A DNA stretch of 8,094 nucleotides, from positions 1 to 8,094 of the forward strand of contig NZ_CAMLGT010000176.1 in NCBI RefSeq assembly GCF_946479605.1, in the 5' to 3' direction. A model generated the notes under the pieces. That model saw only the letters and a program-made list of their open reading frames with translations, was not told where the DNA came from and did no database searches. Of the stretch, positions 1 through 6,717 are shown piece after piece (within the stretch, counting starts at the first letter, position 1; each line of letters begins with the position of its first letter). A program made the translations under genes and the position numbers. Source of the stretch: an uncultured Lacibacter sp. (GTDB lineage Bacteria > Bacteroidota > Bacteroidia > Chitinophagales > Chitinophagaceae).

Positions 1-374
1 AAATCAAGAAAGTGACCTACAGTGTAGCGCACCAATCGAAAATCAGGCGCATCAAACACACGGTATAAAAATGCAGGAACAGGAGAGTAACTGTCCGGTA
101 TTTTTTCAAAGGGATAACCATAATATTTTTCAATCACCAAAATGGTTCCGTTGGTGATCTCAACAGGCCATTGGTCTGTCAGCGAACCGATGTGTTGCAA
201 GGTTTGCTGCGTTTGCTGAATTTTTGAAAGTTGCTTGTGCGGGTGCGCAAGCAGGTATTCCAGCTTAATACGTCCACCTATTGTATTGCAGAAATCAATA
301 CGGTGAAACAGTGAATATTCTTCTTCGTTATTGAAGATCGAAAGATCGTAGTATGTGACTTTATCTATTTCCAA
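1..374 (-). CDS. MutS-related ATPase family protein, N-terminal part (C-terminus beyond window)
   Basis: I read 124 codons from a TTG at 374-372; the frame stays open to the left edge. The start reads MEIDKVTYYDLSIF, followed by a helical stretch with NTIGGRIKLEYLL at about residues 30-42 and then HPHKQLSKIQQTQQTL. This resembles the clamp/lever domain (MutS III) of the short Bacteroidota MutS-like proteins, where the 'T-x-G-G-R' turn and a Leu-rich helix precede a 'P...l..I...Q' segment. The P-loop ATPase domain expected further on lies outside the window, so function is by analogy: DNA mismatch or branched-DNA recognition, not necessarily canonical mismatch repair, because the N-terminal mismatch-binding domain is absent. 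TTG is chosen because tandem stops (TGA TGA) lie upstream in frame and no ATG or GTG occurs near it. It starts 20 nt after the dihydroorotase stop on the same strand, so it is probably cotranscribed with it. Confidence 0.6.
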   Translation of the reverse strand, partial: MEIDKVTYYDLSIFNNEEEYSLFHRIDFCNTIGGRIKLEYLLAHPHKQLSKIQQTQQTLQHIGSLTDQWPVEITNGTILVIEKYYGYPFEKIPDSYSPVPAFLYRVFDAPDFRLVRYTVGHFLD

Positions 375-394
375 GATGATTGCCTGTATAATAT

Positions 395-1741
395 TTAAAT
401 CCGGTCGAATAATAAACGTTGCCCCTTCTGAGATTCATCAAAGCCTTCGTTTCCATAAACAAGATGACCATTTACAAATGTGTGTGTAACAGTTGCAGGG
501 AATGTAAAGCCTTCCAGCGGGCTCCATCCGCATTTGTAAAATAGATTATCTTTTGAAACCGTTGATGGTTTGTTGAGATCAACCAACACAAGATCAGCAA
601 AATATCCTTCACGGATATAACCTCTTTCTTTTATCTGGAAACAATCTGCTACGGCATGGCTCATTTTTTCAACGATACGTTCCAGGGAAATGCGGCCTTC
701 TTTGTAATAATGCAGCATCAGTAACAACGGGTGTTGTACCAATGGTAATCCGGCATGTGCATGTTCGTAACTGCCTTGTTTTTCTTCCCATGTATGCGGT
801 GCATGGTCTGTTGCAATTACATCAATTCGGTCATCATGCAATGCTTTCCACAATGCTTCTTTGTTCTCTTTTGCTTTAATGGCCGGGTTACATTTTATTT
901 TATAACCAAGCGTTGCATAATCATCGGCGGTAAAATGCAGATGATGCACACATACTTCGCTGGTGATGCGTTTTTCCTTTAACGGCATCATATTGCCAAA
1001 CAACTCCAGCTCTTTTGCCGTGCTGATGTGCAGGATGTGTAAACGTGTGTTGTATTGTCTTGCTATCTGTATGGCCATGAGTGATGATTCATAACAACCA
1101 TTTTCATCACGCACCAATGGATGATCAGCAGGAGACAACTCGCCTTTTTCTGCTTTCAGCCGTTCATAGTTTGCTTTAATAATGCTTTCACTTTCGCAAT
1201 GTGTGGCAATCAGCATTTCACTTTCACGAAATACTTTGTCAAGCGTATTGTAATTATCCACCAGCATATTACCGGTGCTGGCGCCCATGAATATTTTTAT
1301 ACCGCAAATACTGGTTTTAAAATCATTTGCTTTTAATGTATCATCGGCACTTGCATTGCTTGTGCCCATGTAAAACGAATAATTGGCAAGCGATGTGTTT
1401 GCAGCAATGCTGTACTTCTGCTCAAGCAATTCAAGATTGAGTGCATTGGGTACCGTGTTGGGCATTTCCATAAAACTGGTAACACCTCCGGCAACTGCAG
1501 CTTTTGCTTCCGTATAAATGGAAGCTTTATGCGTAAGTCCGGGTTCACGAAAATGCACCTGGTCATCAATTACACCCGGAAGAAGGTACTTGCCCTCAGC
1601 ATTTATTTCTATTACAGCATCGGTATTGGTAATAAATGATGCGATCTTTTCGATCCGTCCGTTTTTAATGAGTACATCTGCATTGGTAATGCTTCCTTCA
1701 TTCACCAGCAAACAGTTCTTCAGCAAATAGTTTTGTGCCAT
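395..1741 (-). CDS. pyrC: Dihydroorotase
   Basis: A complete 448-residue amidohydrolase with the length and motif order of class I dihydroorotases. It should close N-carbamoyl-L-aspartate to dihydroorotate, the third step of pyrimidine synthesis, in the cytoplasm. Visible motifs are DDQVHFREPG at 59-68 (metal site, substrate-binding Arg65), MPNT at 93-96 (substrate Asn95), GIKIFM at 147-152 (Lys149, the position carboxylated in hydantoinase-type relatives), His181 in THCE, His238 in ILHIS, and TDHAPH at 311-316 with catalytic Asp312. The first histidine of the usual D-x-H-x-H motif is Gln61 here; from memory this DDQVHFREPG form is common in Bacteroidota, so I keep the call. A hydantoinase or allantoinase is the main alternative, but FREPG and MPNT favour dihydroorotase. 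The ATG start sits in a typical AT-rich Bacteroidota context (ATAAATATG). It is divergent from the barrel gene at 1856 and upstream of the MutS-like gene. Confidence 0.9.
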   Translation of the reverse strand: MAQNYLLKNCLLVNEGSITNADVLIKNGRIEKIASFITNTDAVIEINAEGKYLLPGVIDDQVHFREPGLTHKASIYTEAKAAVAGGVTSFMEMPNTVPNALNLELLEQKYSIAANTSLANYSFYMGTSNASADDTLKANDFKTSICGIKIFMGASTGNMLVDNYNTLDKVFRESEMLIATHCESESIIKANYERLKAEKGELSPADHPLVRDENGCYESSLMAIQIARQYNTRLHILHISTAKELELFGNMMPLKEKRITSEVCVHHLHFTADDYATLGYKIKCNPAIKAKENKEALWKALHDDRIDVIATDHAPHTWEEKQGSYEHAHAGLPLVQHPLLLMLHYYKEGRISLERIVEKMSHAVADCFQIKERGYIREGYFADLVLVDLNKPSTVSKDNLFYKCGWSPLEGFTFPATVTHTFVNGHLVYGNEGFDESQKGQRLLFDRI

Positions 1742-1855
1742 ATTTATGTTATCAGATAATCGGGTTTATAATACAGATTGGTTGTATTGGCTTGGGTAAG
1801 TTTCAGTGTATTGTGTCGTTGCTATCGCTTATTTTTACCCTTAAAACACAACCGC
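1742..1855. promoter_or_regulatory. Divergent intergenic region between pyrC and the RemB/Wzi-like gene
   Basis: These 114 bp must hold the promoters for both flanking genes, which point away from each other. For the plus-strand gene there is a near match to the Bacteroidota -7 box (TATTTTTA at 1830-1837 against TAnnTTTG) with a TTG at 1811-1813, but the 16-bp spacing is shorter than usual. I see no convincing box for pyrC, no riboswitch-like structure and no strong inverted repeat. Confidence 0.3.
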
Positions 1856-3571
1856 ATGCAATTTAGCAAATGCAGTCTATGGTTCGCTCTTCTTGCCGCT
1901 CCCTTTTTTTCCGCAGCACAAAGTACCTACCTGCAGCAGCAGTCGAAGCACCTGCACTTTATTGACCGGCTTGAACTGAAGACGGGCAATATCAGTGATT
2001 TGAATTTCACTACATCAAAGCCATACGACCGCCGTTATGCTGTGCAGTGGCTGGGAGCCAAAGCCGATTCGTTGCTGGCAGTAACACCCATGTTTTACAG
2101 CGTGGATACTGCATTGCGTTTAAGCAAAACAGATCAATACAACTTGCGCAGCCTTTACCTCAATAACCAGGAATGGGTAAAAGGCGACCGGGCTATCTTC
2201 AACAGCAAGAAACCTTTCCTGAAACATTTTTATAAAACGCCTGCCAGCTTTATTGAAAAATATGGTGATGATTTTTTTATTGCCATCAATCCAATGATCA
2301 ATTACCGTCAGTCGGTGGAGCTGAATAATACATCGCAGAATATTTTTATTAACCAGCGTGGGTTAAATGTGCGTGGTAACATTGGCAACCGTGTTGGGTT
2401 TAGTGCCATGGCAATGGATGTGCAGGAGCGTGGTCCTTTGTATGTGCAGAACTGGATCGATAGTTTAGCTGCTGTACCAGGTGCTAACTTTTATAAAAAT
2501 TTCAAACAAACTGCCGTTGATTATTTTGATGCACGTGGTTCATTCACATTCAATGCTGCAAAGTATATCAACTTCCAGATAGGGTACGACCGCAATTTTA
2601 TTGGCAACGGTTACCGCAGTTTATTCCTGAGCGATTTTGGCGCAAACCAACTTTTCGTAAAACTCAACACCCGTATCTGGAAATTCAATTACCAGAACCT
2701 GTTTATGGAATTGCATACAACCGGTAAGAGCAACAGCAGCAATGCGCTGGTGCCAAAGAAATATGCGGCCATGCATCATTTAAGCATGAACGTTTTGCCC
2801 TGGCTGAACATTGGTTTGTTTGAGGGTGTGGTGTTTGGACGGAAAGATAAGTTTGAGTTTGGTTATATGAATCCCATTATCTTCTATCGTACAGTGGAAG
2901 GTAATTTGGGCAGCAGTGATAATGCATTGGTGGGCGCCGATTTTAAAGCCAACCTGTTTAACCGTTTGCAACTGTATGGTCAGCTGGCAATTGATGAATT
3001 TAATTTTGGAGAATTACGCAAAGACCGCAGCTGGTGGGGAAATAAAACCGGATCACAACTTGGGTTAAAATATATTGATGTTGCCAATGTAAGTAATCTT
3101 GATCTGCAGGTTGAGTGGAACAAGGTGCGTCCGTTCACCTATTCGCATTTTGATTCGGTATCGAGTTACACACATTACAATCTGCCATTGGCACATCCTT
3201 TGGGTGCCAATTTTAATGAGTTGATTGCTGTTGTACGTTACCAGCCCATCGGCAAACTGAATTTAACAGGCCGGCTCATTTACTGGAAGCAAGGGCTTGA
3301 CAGTGCAAGCGGCCGTAATTCCGGTGCTGATATTTTGCGACTGAATACCGATGGCCGCACAGGTAATTATGGTTACACCACGCTCAATGGTGTACAAAGC
3401 ACAGGTGTAAATGCGTTGTTTCTTGCCAGCTATGAAGTGTATGAAAATATTTTTATTGATGCCAACCTGCTCTTCCGCCGTTTTACAAAAGGCAATGCAG
3501 CTGCACAAAATACTACCATGCTCGGTTTAGGTGTGCGGATGAATTTGTGGTATAGAGATTATGATTATTGA
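1856..3571 (+). CDS. RemB/Wzi-like outer-membrane beta-barrel protein
   Basis: A 571-residue exported protein. I start it at the ATG at 1856 because this places a textbook signal peptide at the N-terminus (MQFSKCSLWFALLAAPFFSA, cleavage near AAQ-S); a longer reading from TTG 1778 would put 26 unrelated residues in front of it. The mature protein is full of alternating aromatic and polar strands and ends in WYRDYDY, an aromatic C-terminus typical of outer-membrane barrels. FIGNGYRSL at about 248-256, WWGNKTGSQLG at 393-403 and AHPLGAN at 446-452 look like the Bacteroidota proteins annotated as capsule assembly Wzi family or gliding protein RemB. Wzi holds capsule polysaccharide at the cell surface in enterobacteria; RemB is implicated in Flavobacterium gliding. 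Which role applies here cannot be read from the sequence, and no capsule genes are nearby. It is probably transcribed alone, with a weak terminator-like hairpin after it. Confidence 0.65.
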   Translation: MQFSKCSLWFALLAAPFFSAAQSTYLQQQSKHLHFIDRLELKTGNISDLNFTTSKPYDRRYAVQWLGAKADSLLAVTPMFYSVDTALRLSKTDQYNLRSLYLNNQEWVKGDRAIFNSKKPFLKHFYKTPASFIEKYGDDFFIAINPMINYRQSVELNNTSQNIFINQRGLNVRGNIGNRVGFSAMAMDVQERGPLYVQNWIDSLAAVPGANFYKNFKQTAVDYFDARGSFTFNAAKYINFQIGYDRNFIGNGYRSLFLSDFGANQLFVKLNTRIWKFNYQNLFMELHTTGKSNSSNALVPKKYAAMHHLSMNVLPWLNIGLFEGVVFGRKDKFEFGYMNPIIFYRTVEGNLGSSDNALVGADFKANLFNRLQLYGQLAIDEFNFGELRKDRSWWGNKTGSQLGLKYIDVANVSNLDLQVEWNKVRPFTYSHFDSVSSYTHYNLPLAHPLGANFNELIAVVRYQPIGKLNLTGRLIYWKQGLDSASGRNSGADILRLNTDGRTGNYGYTTLNGVQSTGVNALFLASYEVYENIFIDANLLFRRFTKGNAAAQNTTMLGLGVRMNLWYRDYDY

Positions 3572-3585
3572 TGGATGATAATATG

Positions 3586-3608
3586 AAGCAGGCTTTATAC
3601 GCCTTTTT
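3586..3608 (+). terminator. Weak intrinsic terminator-like hairpin after the RemB/Wzi-like gene
   Basis: AGGC at 3590-3593 pairs with GCCT at 3601-3604 around a 7-nt loop, and a short T run follows (3604-3608). Flanking A residues at 3586-3587 could pair with the T run to extend the stem past a mismatch. It lies 14 bp after the stop at 3571, which is a sensible place, but the stem is only four pairs, so support is modest. Confidence 0.35.
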
Positions 3609-3648
3609 GAGACTTATGTTAACCTTATAGAATTTAATAGAAACGCAT

Positions 3649-5106
3649 ATGAAGTTTGATCGTAAGAAGGGCTTCTTTCTTTTATACATTGTGTTGTTTA
3701 CAACAAACGCTTTTGCTCAGACTATTGATAAGACCCTTGAATTTAGAAAGAAGGGGAAGATAGAAAAGTCATTGAAATTGGATTTCGTTACAGACTCGAA
3801 CAACTCAAAAATTGCTATTATAACTCATTTCGAAAAATTTTCTGCTATTCATTTACTGGATAGCTCTCTGAATGAGATTGGACAATTTGAGGTACAGACC
3901 AGAGAAAAATCTTTTTTCAAAGGCGGAGTTTTCAGCGGCGATTCACTCATGTTTTGTTTTTTAGCTGATACATATAAGGAAACGGTTCTTACTACAGTAT
4001 ATTATTCTCTTTCCGGAAAATCGCTTGTAATAAAAAACACGGATGTAACATTTTACAATGAAAATGCCTTGGATATGTTTATGTCGGGTGGCATGATCTT
4101 TTTACTAACAGCCAAAAAAGGTCTGCCGATTTTGAATCTTCATTCCTTCACAAGTAGCGGTGAGAAGCGAAGTACGAAATCCTATAATTTTAATGGAGTT
4201 GTTTCGCCATCAACCAATCAAACTGTTTCAGGGTTCTTTTCACTGGATGAAAGAAAGCCAGCTCTGATCAGAAACTTATTTGAGCCTGATTTTGCCAGAG
4301 CAGTTAAGGCTCAAAGAAAAATCTATATTGCCAATGATAGTGTATACATTCTGGAAAACAGCAATTTGGGAATTACTGAAATTTACTCATTTAGTTTGCA
4401 TCAAAACGGTCAGAAATACCGGTCAATTTATCATGGCTCAGCTGCTGACATAATTAAGAGCGGTGGGAAAAAAGTAAAGGACAACTCCTTTTTATGTAAC
4501 AACGTATTGTTTTATGTGGCTATTAATGCAGATTCATTGCGATTTGTTGTAACTGATTTTGTAACTGGTAAGGAATTACAATCTTTTACTACAGGGAATA
4601 GCAAAGCAATCAATTTCAGAAATTCCGATGTAGCAAGATATGGCGGTAATAACAAGGATATTGTTAGAAAACTGATCTATGAAAAAGCAGGCACATTGGA
4701 TTTGTTTCATGCGATATTCAGAGGGGATTTAGTTGTATACGCAGAGGAAAAGGGTAATGTATATGAGGTGATGATTGGAGCCCACAGGCGTTATTTTGAA
4801 AAAGATGAGCTTAACATGTCAACACGACCTGCAAGCTTTGGTAGGTTAGGGTTTAATGATCAAATTTATTCATCATCAGAAGAAATAGAAGAGATTTTTG
4901 AGTTTATTACTTTAATTGATAAGGAACATAAGAATTATGTGAATCCGGCTGTGAACAAAACAAAATCTCTAAGAGAAATAAAATCGGAAAAAGCTGAAAA
5001 AAAGAAAATCGATATGTTGGATTTGCAGTATGCAAGAGTCGGTTCGCACAACATTTTTCTCTATTACAACTCATTTCGCAAGCATTTAAAGTTATATGAG
5101 ATGTAA
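3649..5106 (+). CDS. Exported protein of unknown function, AT-rich, possible beta-propeller
   Basis: I do not recognise this 485-residue protein. It starts with a clear Sec signal peptide (MKFDRKKGFFLLYIVLFTTN, cleavage near AFAQ-T at residue 24), and without a lipobox Cys it should be periplasmic, surface or secreted. The mature part shows about six similar blocks, near residues 51-85, 97-130, 147-183, 222-263, 281-317 and 350-385. Each has paired hydrophobic strands followed by a polar turn, often with a G-x-x or S-x-x-G element, as in 'KIAIITHF...AIHLLDSSLN' and 'NVLFYVAI...FVVTDFVTGK'. This suggests, but does not prove, a six-bladed beta-propeller. The tail has an acidic EEIEEIFEF (411-419) and a Lys/Glu-rich stretch (437-453) before a final aromatic segment. 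No type IX sorting domain is visible at the C-terminus. By hand count on four 60-bp lines, GC is about 30-32%, well below the neighbouring barrel gene (43-52% on two lines), so it may be acquired or weakly expressed. Its 3' end faces porT with 8 bp between stops. Confidence 0.8.
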   Translation: MKFDRKKGFFLLYIVLFTTNAFAQTIDKTLEFRKKGKIEKSLKLDFVTDSNNSKIAIITHFEKFSAIHLLDSSLNEIGQFEVQTREKSFFKGGVFSGDSLMFCFLADTYKETVLTTVYYSLSGKSLVIKNTDVTFYNENALDMFMSGGMIFLLTAKKGLPILNLHSFTSSGEKRSTKSYNFNGVVSPSTNQTVSGFFSLDERKPALIRNLFEPDFARAVKAQRKIYIANDSVYILENSNLGITEIYSFSLHQNGQKYRSIYHGSAADIIKSGGKKVKDNSFLCNNVLFYVAINADSLRFVVTDFVTGKELQSFTTGNSKAINFRNSDVARYGGNNKDIVRKLIYEKAGTLDLFHAIFRGDLVVYAEEKGNVYEVMIGAHRRYFEKDELNMSTRPASFGRLGFNDQIYSSSEEIEEIFEFITLIDKEHKNYVNPAVNKTKSLREIKSEKAEKKKIDMLDLQYARVGSHNIFLYYNSFRKHLKLYEM

Positions 5107-5114
5107 TGTAATAC

Positions 5115-5834
5115 CTATCCCTCCAGATGAATACTAAACACAAGCATCCTTGCCTGCATTTTATCAACCACGTTTGAATAGATGAGGTATTGATCCCTTG
5201 CATGCACACTCTGAAAGCTGTTGCTGAATTTTATTTCAGGGCTCATGATGAATGTAGGAAAGTAGAAGTGGAAACCTAATCCTAATTCATAACCCAATGC
5301 AGATTTATTGAGTTTAATCAGATCTTCCGCACGGCGTGCCTGGCTGTTGCTGGCAAGGTCATAATCAAATTTACCACCACCCAGTAAATACACACGGAAA
5401 TTATCAATACGGTCACTGCTGAATTTTAATTGCAAGGGCAAACTGATGTAAATACTTTCTACCGTTTTTTGCTGCCAGTTTTTTTCACCGGTCAATGGGT
5501 AATTGAGATAATAGTTGATACCACGTGTTGCGAAAATAAGTTGGGGGTTTACCCTTGCTTCCAAATGATCCACCAATCGTAATGTACCCAGCAAACCCAG
5601 GCCAAACCCGGCACCACTTGTTGAGCCTACTGTTGCCACACTATCATCCTGCAAAAATTTTGAATGATGATTCATCTGAAAATAAGCGCTGTTACCACTC
5701 AGCGTAATACCAAAATAATAAGGCTTCTGCTCGTGGTTGGGGAGGTTTATTTCACGTTGTTGAGCAAAGGAAGTAATGGCAATACCAAACAGGAAAAGGG
5801 TAACGGTTATTTGTCGCCGCAGTAGATTGTACAT
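5115..5834 (-). CDS. porT: PorT-like outer-membrane beta-barrel protein
   Basis: A 239-residue exported protein. The start at 5834 gives a compact signal peptide (MYNLLRRQITVTLFLFGIAI, cleavage near SFAQ); an in-frame ATG at 5858 would add eight residues and is less likely. After cleavage the chain is made of short amphipathic strands separated by turns, including YYFGITLSGN, GFGLGLLGTLRL, SIYISLPLQLKF and FRVYLLGGGKFDYDL, and ends near SNVVDKMQARMLVFSIHLEG. This is the layout of the PorT family of about 230-245 residues. PorT is an outer-membrane-associated component needed for type IX secretion (Porphyromonas PorT, Flavobacterium SprT). Identity is supported by position: from memory, porT-like genes directly follow ubiE in many Bacteroidota. 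A generic outer-membrane beta-barrel of the same fold is the alternative. The gene overlaps the last 28 nt of ubiE, so the two are almost surely cotranscribed. Confidence 0.75.
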   Translation of the reverse strand: MYNLLRRQITVTLFLFGIAITSFAQQREINLPNHEQKPYYFGITLSGNSAYFQMNHHSKFLQDDSVATVGSTSGAGFGLGLLGTLRLVDHLEARVNPQLIFATRGINYYLNYPLTGEKNWQQKTVESIYISLPLQLKFSSDRIDNFRVYLLGGGKFDYDLASNSQARRAEDLIKLNKSALGYELGLGFHFYFPTFIMSPEIKFSNSFQSVHARDQYLIYSNVVDKMQARMLVFSIHLEG

Positions 5835-6553
5835 ATGCCGAGCGTAAGAGGTTTGCATGAAGTGTTTATAAATCCGGTTTTATTCAGAACAGCCACAAAA
5901 TTCTTTCCTTCAGGAAATGCATTGATGCTTTTGTTCAGATATTGATAGGCTTTTTTGTTTTTACTGAAAGCGCCTGCTACCTGCGGAGCCACAATGCTCA
6001 TATAAAGTTGATAAGCCTGTGTTACACCCGGTAGTTTTGGTTTTGAAAACTCCAGTACCACCAACCGGCCACCCGGTTTCAACACACGGTAAATTTCACT
6101 GATCCCTTTTTCAAGGTTTTCGAAATTACGTACCCCAAACGCTACAGTTACTGCATCAAACGTGTTATCAGGAAAGTTTATTGTTTCGCTGTCACCGCTT
6201 TTCAGCTCAATGATCTGTTCTAAACCTTTGGTTTTCACTTTTTCACGCCCGCCTTCCAGCATTTTTTCGCTGATGTCGATGCCAATGATCTTTTGCGGTT
6301 GTAATTGACGGGCCGCCATAATCGCCACATCGCCTGTGCCGGTAGCCACATCCAGCATCAGTTGTGGTTTTAATGCTTCCAGTTTGGCAAGGGCCTTTCT
6401 TCGCCAGCTTACATCAATGCCTGCAGAAAGAAAACGGTTGAGAAAATCGTATCGGGGGGCAATGTCATCGAACATCTCTGCCACCTGCTTTTTCTTGCTT
6501 TGTTCCGATGCTTTGTCGGGTACTACATTATCGTGTGCGTATTGTTCGCTCAT
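5807..6553 (-). CDS. ubiE: Demethylmenaquinone methyltransferase (UbiE/MenG)
   Basis: A complete 248-residue class I SAM-dependent methyltransferase of the UbiE/MenG family. It should methylate demethylmenaquinone to menaquinone, the last step for the main respiratory quinone of Bacteroidota, which lack ubiquinone. Key motifs are VAEMFDDIAPRYDFLNRFLS (24-43, family signature), LDVATGTGDVA (67-77, SAM motif I), GIDIS (91-95, acidic residue for the SAM ribose), FDAVTVAFGVRNF (122-134), RVLKPGGRLVVLEFSKP (146-162) and YQYLNKSINAFP (193-204). The ATG at 6553 is chosen over a TTG nine bases upstream because the family starts close to this point. The C-terminus GICTIYCGDK is typical of the family. 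The gene runs divergently from ysxC and into porT with a 28-nt overlap. A candidate promoter lies immediately upstream. Confidence 0.93.
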   Translation of the reverse strand: MSEQYAHDNVVPDKASEQSKKKQVAEMFDDIAPRYDFLNRFLSAGIDVSWRRKALAKLEALKPQLMLDVATGTGDVAIMAARQLQPQKIIGIDISEKMLEGGREKVKTKGLEQIIELKSGDSETINFPDNTFDAVTVAFGVRNFENLEKGISEIYRVLKPGGRLVVLEFSKPKLPGVTQAYQLYMSIVAPQVAGAFSKNKKAYQYLNKSINAFPEGKNFVAVLNKTGFINTSCKPLTLGICTIYCGDK

Positions 6554-6559
6554 GGTGGG

Positions 6560-6591
6560 CAAAGATATGCATGGAAAAGTTAAGGGTTAAA
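6560..6591 (-). promoter_or_regulatory. Candidate Bacteroidota promoter of ubiE
   Basis: On the minus strand TATCTTTG (6567-6560) is an exact match to the Bacteroidota -7 consensus TAnnTTTG. A TTTA at 6591-6588, one base off the -33 TTTG, lies 20 nt upstream, within the usual spacing. The -7 box ends only 6 nt before the ubiE ATG, so transcription would begin at or very near the start codon and give a leaderless or nearly leaderless mRNA. A chance match is possible in this AT-rich region. Confidence 0.35.
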
Positions 6592-6710
6592 TGTTACGGG
6601 TTAAGTGTAGAAAATACCTGTATTTCGCTTCAAATCTTTTTCCGATTGTTTAACGGGGAAATGCAGCACCGGTACACATAACCTTCAACTCTTAACCTTT
6701 AACCATTTAA
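6587..6710. repeat. Imperfect inverted repeat in the ubiE-ysxC divergent spacer
   Basis: The left arm TTAAATGTTACGGGTTAAGTG (6587-6607, 21 nt) is matched in inverted orientation by the right arm at 6689-6710; 18 of 22 aligned columns agree, with one 1-nt gap. Each arm itself contains GGTTAA-type units, so the arms also look like short degenerate repeats. About 81 bp separate them, too far for a tight hairpin terminator. The right arm ends 7 bp before the ysxC start and the left arm overlaps the proposed ubiE -33 region, so a paired operator or remnants of small dispersed repeats are both possible. Confidence 0.45.
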
Positions 6711-6717
6711 AACTATC

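Noticed and set aside
1333..1569. Second minus-strand frame (78 codons) inside pyrC, which could hint at a frameshift
   Set aside because: The pyrC frame is continuous and keeps all motifs across this region, so the other frame is only a shadow.
755..1730. Several plus-strand open frames of 70-75 codons inside pyrC
   Set aside because: They are antisense shadows of the dihydroorotase, with Phe/Cys-rich translations and no domain or initiation signals.
1778..1855. N-terminal extension of the RemB/Wzi-like protein from a TTG at 1778
   Set aside because: It would put 26 residues rich in Cys and Arg ahead of a perfect signal peptide that begins at the ATG at 1856, and would consume most of the divergent promoter region.
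3606..3635. Promoter for the orphan gene: TTTG at 3606-3609 with TAGAATTT at 3628-3635
   Set aside because: The -7 box deviates at two of its six fixed positions, and such matches are expected by chance in this AT-rich spacer.
4907..5209. Minus-strand 100-codon frame spanning the orphan and porT 3' ends
   Set aside because: It overlaps both better-supported genes, is Cys-rich with no domain, and has no promoter or start context.
6336..6590. Plus-strand 84-codon frame over the ubiE 5' half
   Set aside because: It is antisense to the conserved SAM-binding region of ubiE, and its translation looks like no protein family.
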